Shown piece by piece: positions 1 to 6,040 of a stretch of 7,835 nt of DNA. Numbering within the stretch: the first letter of the stretch is position 1; each line of letters opens with the position of its first letter. The position numbers and the translations under genes are program-made. The DNA comes from CAZUFB01 sp964619775 (GTDB lineage Bacteria; Actinomycetota; Coriobacteriia; Coriobacteriales; UMGS124). The notes under the pieces are model-generated. The model was not told the DNA's origin, ran no database searches, and saw only the letters and a list, made by a program, of their open reading frames with translations. Where the stretch lies: assembly GCA_964619775.1 (NCBI GenBank), contig CAZUFB010000093.1, positions 1 through 7,835 of the forward strand. The letters run 5' to 3'.

Positions 1-202
1 CTAATATAAGGAAAAATATTAAGAAAAGATGCATGGAATGAAAAAATCGGCATGAGTTTAAGAATAATCGCAAAATCCGAAAGAAATTTAATATCTAAAA
101 CTGCGCAATAATCATTTTTTTGAAAAACAAAAGACGAATCCGGACAGTTTCTCAAAATTTTACATACCTTTGCGACTGCGAATTATTAACCACAATTTAT
201 CC
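1..202 (+). promoter_or_regulatory. AT-rich leader upstream of the susC-like gene
   Basis: This stretch holds no gene that I can support. It is strongly AT-rich (31 G or C among the first 120 bases), in sharp contrast to the coding regions. It contains A-runs and a run of seven T (114-120), and it ends in a Bacteroidetes -7 box and a short untranslated leader. I see no tRNA, no clear inverted repeat and no riboswitch-like fold. By inference it is where a PUL regulator would bind, but I cannot point to an operator. Confidence 0.6.
165..172 (+). promoter_or_regulatory. Bacteroidetes -7 promoter element of the susCD operon
   Basis: TACCTTTG is an exact match to the Bacteroidetes -7 consensus TAnnTTTG. 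It ends 30 bases before the ATG at 203, leaving an untranslated leader of roughly 20-25 bases. There is no TTG or TTTG at the usual -33 distance (about 17-23 bases upstream); the nearest T-rich candidate, TTTC at 148-151, is too close. A good -7 box without a -33 box would suit a promoter that needs an activator, but that is inference. Confidence 0.7.
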
Positions 203-3200
203 ATGACATCTTTAAATCTGAGCAGCCACAGGGCTGTAACTGCATTCCTCGCAGTAGTATTTCTGTTGTCATCGGTATCGGCATTCGCCCAGACCGTAAG
301 CACAGGAAAGGTAGTAGATGAGAGCGGACTTCCGGTTATCGGAGCTTCTGTAATCGAGAGAGGAAGCACCAACAATGGTGTTATTACCGACCTTGACGGA
401 CAGTTCACGATTACCGTACCTTCGTCCGCCCTGCTCGAGATTTCATGCATCGGATACGTAAGCCAGGTTCTTGCGCCCAGTTCGAACATGCTTGTCGTTC
501 TGGCGGAGGACACCACCATGCTCGAAGAGACGGTGGTCATCGGTTACGGCTCCGTAAAGAGGAGCGACCTCACCTCGGCCGTAGCCTCCATGGACAACTC
601 TTCCATTGAAGACAGGGTTCTGTCCCGTGCCGAACAGGCTCTCCAGGGACAGCTCGCCGGTGTGACCGTGAGCATCACCAACTCCGAGCCCGGTGCGGAC
701 CCCCAGATTCGTGTACGTGGTGCGGCCTCAATCAGTGCAGGCAACGACCCTCTCTACGTCATTGACGGCGTTCCCTCAGACAACCTCCAGGGAATCAACC
801 CCACTGACATCCAGAGCATCGAGGTTCTCAAGGACGCCGCTTCGGCAGCGATCTACGGTTCCCGCGGTTCCAACGGTGTTGTCATCGTGACCACCAAGCA
901 GGGAAAGAAGGGCGCACCCAAGGTTACTTTCAGCGCAAGCTACAGCCTCGCGACCCTCGAAAAGAAAGTGGACGTTCTCAGCGCGGTTGAGTGGATGGAG
1001 CACTGGATCAAGTACGCCGACTCCAACTATCTCACCCTCTATCCTGCGGGCTCCATCTCCGACGACAATGCCACCCGTCTGGCGAATGTCGGACAGACCT
1101 CACCTTCCTACTCGGGTACCACTGCCGTCATTCTGGATGACAGGTGGTTCAATTACGTGAGCGAAGAGACCCGCTCGACCCACACCTACACCGAGACCAG
1201 CGAAGGCCTCAGCCTCCTCGACTGGCAGGATTACATGTATCAGCCCGCAGGGACCCAGAACTACAACGTAAGCGTTTCGGGCGCAACCGACAACACTTCG
1301 TACATGTATTCCCTCGGCTATCTCGACCAGAACGGTCTGTTCCCCGCATCCAACTACAAGAGAATCAATCTCAGGAGCAACATGCAGACCAAAATCAGCC
1401 GTCTTTTCACCGTCGGTCTCAACCTGGCCCCGACCTATATCATCAACACCGGTTCGGGCCGTGCAAACGGTAAGGACACCCAGGGCCACCGTATCCTTTC
1501 TTCAGCCCCCGTATCCGAGGAGGGCGTAGGTTACAATGTGGCTTACTACCCCAATGAAAAATACGACTGGGCAGGTACCTCAGCCTATCCCAAGGAGTAC
1601 AGCGAACTCATAGCTCCCCGCACGAGGTCACTCATTCTCCAGGGTAACGCCTTCCTGCGTTTCACCCCCTTCGACGGATTCCAGATTGAAGGTACGGCAG
1701 CCGCGACCTATACCGCCAGCAACACCCACTCGTTCACCAACAACACTATCATCAGCAGCAACTGGCTGACCTACGATGAGGGCGAGCAGTCCACGGCAAC
1801 ATACGACACCAGCTGGAACCTCAACACCCTCCTCCAGGTAGTGGCGAACTACAGCAAGACCTTCGGAAAGCACTCGATAGACCTCATGCTCGGTGCGTCT
1901 TCGGAAGTTTCCAACTACGGCTTCAGCACGGAGCAGGACTTCAGCAACCTCGCCAACGATACTATCACGGGTACTTTCAGCGGCAGCAGCAGCACCACGA
2001 CCCCGACCGTAACGAAATCCAGCGTAGCCGAAAGCACAAGGGCCACCCTCGTTTCGTTCTTCGGACGTGCTTCCTACAACTACGCCAGCAGGTACATGCT
2101 CACGGGCTCCCTGCGTTACGACGGTTACTCACGCTTCGGTTCCAACAACAAATGGGGTCTCTTCCCCGCAGTTTCCGGCGGTTGGATGGTTTCCAACGAG
2201 AACTTCTTCAAGAACTGGAACCTCGACTGGTGGGACACCTTCAAGATTCGCGCGAGCTACGGTCAGACGGGTAACAACGGTATAGGCGAATCAGCAGCCT
2301 ACTCTACCCTCACCCTCTCCAGCTACTCCGACCTGATTGCATACTATCTCGGTTCATTCGGCAACACGGAGCTCGGATGGGAGAAGACCCACTCCACCGA
2401 CATAGCCGGAGACTTCGCCTTCCTGAACAACAGGATACAGGTTTCCCTCGACTGGTACACCAAGACCACCACCGACCTGCTCTACAGCGTTCCCGTTCCC
2501 TCGGTAATGGGTACTTCAACCATCACCGACAACCTCGGTTCAGTCTACAATACCGGTTTCGAAGTTGAAATCAGCACCCACAACATAGACAAGCCCAACT
2601 TCCAGTGGGACACCCAGTTCAACGTTTCCTACAACAAGAACACCGTGCTCCAGCTCGGAAGCGAGAACACCACCGTTTACAACAGCTATAACGGAGCCTA
2701 CTATGTACTCGAGGTCGGAATGCCCATGTACTACTTCTACGGCCTGAAGTGCCTCGGCGTATGGATGAGCCAGGAAGAAATCGACAACTACATCGCGGAG
2801 ACCGGACTTACCCCCCAGTACAACGGCGTGGACATCGTTCCGGGAGACCTCAAGCATGAGGATATAGACGGCGACGGAAACATCACCGACAGCGACCGCC
2901 AGTACCTCGGCAAGCCCCAGCCCGACTTCGTATTCGGTATGACCAACACCTTCACCTGGAAGAACTGGGATGCCTCCATACTCTTTACCGCCCAGGTAGG
3001 CGGAGAGATCTACGGCCTCCTCGGACGTGCCATCGACCGTGCGGGTATGGGTCCCCAGACCAACGCAATGGGCTGGTGGAGAGATGCATGGTGGAGCGAG
3101 GACGATCCCGGTAACGGCTGGGTACCCTACGTACAGAGTACCGTCAAGCCCGACGGAGACTCACGTTTCGTGGAATCTTCCGACTACTTCAGAATCAAGA

Positions 3201-3403
3201 ACCTCACCATCGGTTACACCATTCCTGTCAAGAACATAATCAGTTCAGCCAGGATTTACTTCTCCTGCGAGAACCTGCTTATCTTCGACAACTACTACCA
3301 CGGTTACTCTCCCGAGGCTTCCAACGGTAGCGGTCTTGGATTCGACTACGGCGGATACCCTTCTGCCAGGACCTTCACCCTTGGTGTAAACATTAACTTC
3401 TAA
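203..3403 (+). CDS. SusC/RagA-family TonB-linked outer-membrane glycan transporter
   Basis: This is a TonB-dependent beta-barrel that imports oligosaccharides across the outer membrane, working with the SusD lipoprotein encoded next. It is 1066 residues, usual for the family. Residues 1-29 are a signal peptide, probably cut after AFA before QTV. A carboxypeptidase-D regulatory-like domain follows at about 34-105 (GKVVDESGLPVIGASV, then TDLDGQF). Next come the ETVVIGYG segment (109-116) and a plug domain (about 118-235) with the family hallmarks DPLYVIDGVP (182-191) and IEVLKDAASAAIYGSRGSNG (206-225). The barrel fills the rest and ends in the typical terminal phenylalanine. A DxDGDGxIxxxD motif at 887-896 resembles a calcium loop and is common in this family. 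There is no N-terminal STN domain, so signalling to an anti-sigma factor is unlikely. I chose ATG 203 because the in-frame TTG at 170 lies inside the promoter box. The substrate is not readable from sequence. Confidence 0.96.
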   Translation: MTSLNLSSHRAVTAFLAVVFLLSSVSAFAQTVSTGKVVDESGLPVIGASVIERGSTNNGVITDLDGQFTITVPSSALLEISCIGYVSQVLAPSSNMLVVLAEDTTMLEETVVIGYGSVKRSDLTSAVASMDNSSIEDRVLSRAEQALQGQLAGVTVSITNSEPGADPQIRVRGAASISAGNDPLYVIDGVPSDNLQGINPTDIQSIEVLKDAASAAIYGSRGSNGVVIVTTKQGKKGAPKVTFSASYSLATLEKKVDVLSAVEWMEHWIKYADSNYLTLYPAGSISDDNATRLANVGQTSPSYSGTTAVILDDRWFNYVSEETRSTHTYTETSEGLSLLDWQDYMYQPAGTQNYNVSVSGATDNTSYMYSLGYLDQNGLFPASNYKRINLRSNMQTKISRLFTVGLNLAPTYIINTGSGRANGKDTQGHRILSSAPVSEEGVGYNVAYYPNEKYDWAGTSAYPKEYSELIAPRTRSLILQGNAFLRFTPFDGFQIEGTAAATYTASNTHSFTNNTIISSNWLTYDEGEQSTATYDTSWNLNTLLQVVANYSKTFGKHSIDLMLGASSEVSNYGFSTEQDFSNLANDTITGTFSGSSSTTTPTVTKSSVAESTRATLVSFFGRASYNYASRYMLTGSLRYDGYSRFGSNNKWGLFPAVSGGWMVSNENFFKNWNLDWWDTFKIRASYGQTGNNGIGESAAYSTLTLSSYSDLIAYYLGSFGNTELGWEKTHSTDIAGDFAFLNNRIQVSLDWYTKTTTDLLYSVPVPSVMGTSTITDNLGSVYNTGFEVEISTHNIDKPNFQWDTQFNVSYNKNTVLQLGSENTTVYNSYNGAYYVLEVGMPMYYFYGLKCLGVWMSQEEIDNYIAETGLTPQYNGVDIVPGDLKHEDIDGDGNITDSDRQYLGKPQPDFVFGMTNTFTWKNWDASILFTAQVGGEIYGLLGRAIDRAGMGPQTNAMGWWRDAWWSEDDPGNGWVPYVQSTVKPDGDSRFVESSDYFRIKNLTIGYTIPVKNIISSARIYFSCENLLIFDNYYHGYSPEASNGSGLGFDYGGYPSARTFTLGVNINF

Positions 3404-3408
3404 TACCG

Positions 3409-5085
3409 ATGACAGCCATGATCAAGAATATCAAGCATATCATTGCAGCAGCTTCAGCCGTCCTTCTTCTCGGGTCCTGCCAGGATTTCCTCAATACTCC
3501 TCCCGAAGGCTCACTCCCGAGCGAAGGCTATTACACCACGGCAACGCACATCGAGCAGGGAGTACGCGGAGCCTACAGACTCCTCATGGACGTTGAACTC
3601 CCCCACTACATCACCTTCGGTGAAGACCGTTCCGACAATGTATGGGTAGACCCCGCGCCCAACGGAGTGCGCACCTGCTCGGAATCCTCCTACTGGAGAA
3701 TCACCAGCACCACTGACGAACTTGAGGATTTGTGGGCAGGCTGGTACGAGGTCATCAACAACGCGAACACCGTCCTCGAGCAGCTTGACAATGTCACTTT
3801 CAACGACGAGTCCATCAAGAACCAGTTCAAGGGCGAGCTCCTCTTCCTCAGGGGATATGCACACTTCGAGCTTGCAAGGAGCTTTGCCAACGTTCCCGCT
3901 GTGGACCATGTGCTCACCCTTTCCGAGGCTTCGGTGCTCGGACAGTCCACTCCTTCCGAGGTCATCAACGACAGGGTGCTCCCCGACCTTCAGGAGGCCG
4001 AGGAACTCCTTCCCTACGAGGACGGCATGACCAATTCCGAGGGAACCACTATCTGGGGCGAGGGCCGCGCTGACAAGATTGTCGCCAAGGCCATGCTTGC
4101 AAGGGTTTACATGACCCTCAAGGGCTACCCCTTCAACGACGCCACCGCCGCGCAGAACGCAAGGACCTACCTTGACGAGGTTCTCGCATATTCTTCCGAG
4201 AACGGCGACAAGTACTGGGCTCCCACTATCACCGAGTGGAAGAAGCAGTGGATGACGGATTCCGATGTATCCAACACCTACCAGATCTTCGCAATACAGC
4301 ACACCCTGTCTGCAGGAAACAATGTCAGCGGCAATAGCGGCTACGGTCTCAGCGACGAGTTCTTCCCCAACGGAGGCAGCTACACCGCCTACACCAACGG
4401 AAGCAGCATGACCCCCGTTGCACCCGAGGCCTATCTCAGGTACGAGTACGTGGTACACAACGACCCCAGAGGTCTTGATTTCGCCTTCATCGACTATTAC
4501 GATGCATACGGCGGAACCAATGCCTACTCCAACCAGACCATAGAGATAGAGTACGAAGGCCAGACTGTGACGAGCTACGAGCTCTCCATAAACACCAAAT
4601 GGATACCCTACGCCTCAAAGCGCGAGGAAGTGGGAATCAGCTTCGACGACACCGGCCTCACTTCAAGCGGCTGGCCCGTGAACTTCCCCATTATCAGGCT
4701 TGAGGACATGATGCTTCTCAGGGCCGAGCTCTACGCGGAAGACGGCGACGTCGCTTCTGCCATGGAGCTTGTCAACAAGATTCGCCAGCGTGCCGGCATC
4801 ACCCTCAGGGAAACCAATCCTTCAAGCGACCAGGCCATGGAGTACATAAAGATGGAGAGGAAACTCGAGCTCTATCTTGAAGGTGTGCGCTGGTTCGACC
4901 AGGTACGCTACGGCGAGTGGGAGGAAACCACCCTTGAGAAGTACCAGCGCTACATGATCGACGGTGCGTACCGTACCGGAGTTTCGGACAGCAACGTCTA
5001 CGGCGAGAGGTACACCCTGCCTATCCCCTTCGATGAACTGGCAGCCGTTCCGGGGCTCTACGTACAGAACGAGGACTGGAACTGA
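3409..5085 (+). CDS. SusD/RagB-family surface glycan-binding lipoprotein
   Basis: This is the outer-membrane lipoprotein that caps the SusC barrel and binds the glycan at the cell surface. It is 558 residues, normal for the family. A type II signal peptide ends in the lipobox LGSC, with the lipidated cysteine at residue 24, followed by QDFLNTPPEGS, a typical SusD start. The N-terminal SusD-like part covers roughly residues 24-220. The C-terminal SusD/RagB part includes FPIIRLEDMMLLRAE (426-440), a helical repeat ending in VNKIRQRAGI, RKLELYLEGVRWFD (484-497) and the closing YTLPIPFDELAAVPGLYVQN. It begins five bases after the susC stop, so the two genes are surely co-transcribed. There is no Shine-Dalgarno site. 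A second in-frame ATG at 3418 would shorten the signal peptide by three residues and is an equally plausible start. An intrinsic terminator follows. Confidence 0.96.
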   Translation: MTAMIKNIKHIIAAASAVLLLGSCQDFLNTPPEGSLPSEGYYTTATHIEQGVRGAYRLLMDVELPHYITFGEDRSDNVWVDPAPNGVRTCSESSYWRITSTTDELEDLWAGWYEVINNANTVLEQLDNVTFNDESIKNQFKGELLFLRGYAHFELARSFANVPAVDHVLTLSEASVLGQSTPSEVINDRVLPDLQEAEELLPYEDGMTNSEGTTIWGEGRADKIVAKAMLARVYMTLKGYPFNDATAAQNARTYLDEVLAYSSENGDKYWAPTITEWKKQWMTDSDVSNTYQIFAIQHTLSAGNNVSGNSGYGLSDEFFPNGGSYTAYTNGSSMTPVAPEAYLRYEYVVHNDPRGLDFAFIDYYDAYGGTNAYSNQTIEIEYEGQTVTSYELSINTKWIPYASKREEVGISFDDTGLTSSGWPVNFPIIRLEDMMLLRAELYAEDGDVASAMELVNKIRQRAGITLRETNPSSDQAMEYIKMERKLELYLEGVRWFDQVRYGEWEETTLEKYQRYMIDGAYRTGVSDSNVYGERYTLPIPFDELAAVPGLYVQNEDWN

Positions 5086-5124
5086 TTTCCCGGAAGGCTT
5101 TAGAACCAAATCTTCCGTAATCAT

Positions 5125-5168
5125 AGAGAGGATAACCCCGGACTTTGGGGTTGTCCTCTCTCCTTTTT
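5125..5168 (+). terminator. Rho-independent terminator of the susCD operon
   Basis: A 15-pair stem (5125-5139 with 5147-5161) has a single G-U wobble and a 7-base loop GGACTTT. It is followed by CC and then five T at 5164-5168. The stem begins 39 bases after the susD stop. On the opposite strand the hairpin has no T-run, so it acts on the + strand only. It separates the transporter pair from the genes downstream. Confidence 0.9.
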
Positions 5169-5175
5169 GTTTCCG

Positions 5176-5207
5176 TTTGCAAGTACCTGCTGCTTTTAGT
5201 ACCTTTG
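5176..5207 (+). promoter_or_regulatory. Near-consensus Bacteroidetes promoter of the DUF6250-like gene
   Basis: TTTG at 5176-5179 (-33 element) and TACCTTTG at 5200-5207 (-7 element, exact TAnnTTTG) are separated by 20 bases, within the accepted spacing for Bacteroidetes. It sits just after the terminator. The -7 box is the same octamer as in the susC promoter. The predicted transcription start falls within a few bases of the ATG at 5214. A short direct repeat AGTACCT (5182-5188 and 5198-5204) overlaps it. Confidence 0.78.
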
Positions 5208-5213
5208 GGAGAT

Positions 5214-5883
5214 ATGCACAAGTTATACATTCTTTTATCGGCTCTGCTTGCATCGCCGGTTCTTGCCGCGGGCACGGACGAAGGCAGCCTGACGGCGGAA
5301 GAGGGACTCATGTCTGCCGGAAACTGGACTGTAGAATCGGAATCGCCCGACTACAGCGTCACTTTCAACGACGACGGCTCATGCGAAATACTCGCCCCCA
5401 AGGGACTTACCTTCTGGTTTAACGAAAAACTTTCGGGCAACTTGGAAATCACTTACGAAGCGACGGTCTACACCGGGCGAGAAGACGACAGGCTGAGCGA
5501 CCTCAACTGCTTCTGGATGGCGAGCGACCCCGAGGCGGAAAGCGTGTTCGAGCGCATGGACAGCCGCAACGGCGTGTTCGCCAACTGCGCCCAACTGCGT
5601 CTCTACTATGTGGGCTATGGGGGCAACTACAATTCAACCACCCGTTTCCGTCGCTACACCGGGGAGCCCAATCCCGAAATCATAGCCGAGTACAGCGACA
5701 GCGAGCACCTGCTCAAAGCCAATCACTGGTACAGCATAAGGCTGGTGTGCAGGGACGGCCGTGTGCAGTACTGGATAGACGGGGAACTGCTTTTCGACTA
5801 CGACGACAGCGAGCCCTACACCGAGGGCTGGTTCGGCTTCAGGACCACGCTCTCGCGCACCGGGCTGAGGAATTTCAGTGTCC
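5214..5883 (+). CDS. Secreted DUF6250-like beta-sandwich protein, 3' end lost in gap
   Basis: A secreted protein of unproven function; 223 residues are visible before the assembly gap. Residues 1-18 are a signal peptide (MHKLYILLSALLASPVLA) with no lipobox, so a soluble periplasmic or secreted product is expected. The rest is one domain that I match from memory to DUF6250, a family found in Bacteroidetes PULs and predicted to be a concanavalin-like beta-sandwich. Its conserved blocks are GLTFWFNEKLSG (64-75), DRLSDLNCFWMASDPE (92-107), LYYVGYGGN (130-138), TTRFRRY (142-148), QYWIDGELLFDYDD (185-198) and GWFGFRTT (205-212). The final LRNFSV resembles the closing strand of such domains, so probably few residues are missing. 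ATG 5214 is chosen because upstream in-frame codons fall in the terminator and promoter. No catalytic residues can be assigned. The fold resembles that of some lyases and lectin-like domains, so either an enzyme or a binding protein is possible. Confidence 0.8.
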
Positions 5884-5983
5884 NNNNNNNNNNNNNNNNN
5901 NNNNNNNNNNNNNNNNNNNNNNNNNNNNNNNNNNNNNNNNNNNNNNNNNNNNNNNNNNNNNNNNNNNNNNNNNNNNNNNNNNN
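5884..5983. other. Assembly gap (100 N)
   Basis: A run of exactly 100 undetermined bases, the conventional placeholder for a scaffold gap of unknown size. The true distance, and any gene, promoter or terminator between the DUF6250-like gene and the GH2 gene, cannot be known. Reading frames that appear to cross it are meaningless. The short stretch after it (5984-6040) is AT-rich and shows no clear promoter or ribosome-binding site. Confidence 0.99.
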
Positions 5984-6040
5984 CAGACTGCATATTAACG
6001 ACATTATCGGACAATAACCTTAAGATAAATTCAAATCTCT

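Noticed and set aside
1..164. Small RNA, riboswitch or operator in the AT-rich leader
   Set aside because: I found only weak A/T-run complementarity and no stable hairpin or T-run terminator, so nothing specific can be supported.
3511..4458. Long open frame (315 codons) on the minus strand opposite the susD-like gene
   Set aside because: It lies wholly inside a well-supported SusD gene. Its Val/Gly/Leu-rich composition is what the antisense of strongly biased GC-rich codons gives, and it shows no recognisable domain or promoter.
5145..5213. 23-codon N-terminal extension of the DUF6250-like protein
   Set aside because: It would start inside the terminator loop and run through the promoter; the signal peptide starts cleanly at the ATG at 5214.
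5984..6017. Apparent C-terminal tail of the DUF6250-like protein after the gap
   Set aside because: The frame depends on an arbitrary 100-N spacer, and the sequence resembles AT-rich leader rather than coding DNA.
6011..6040. Possible -7 promoter box before the GH2 gene (TAACCTTA)
   Set aside because: It does not match TAnnTTTG, and no -33 element is visible; the true promoter may lie in the gap.
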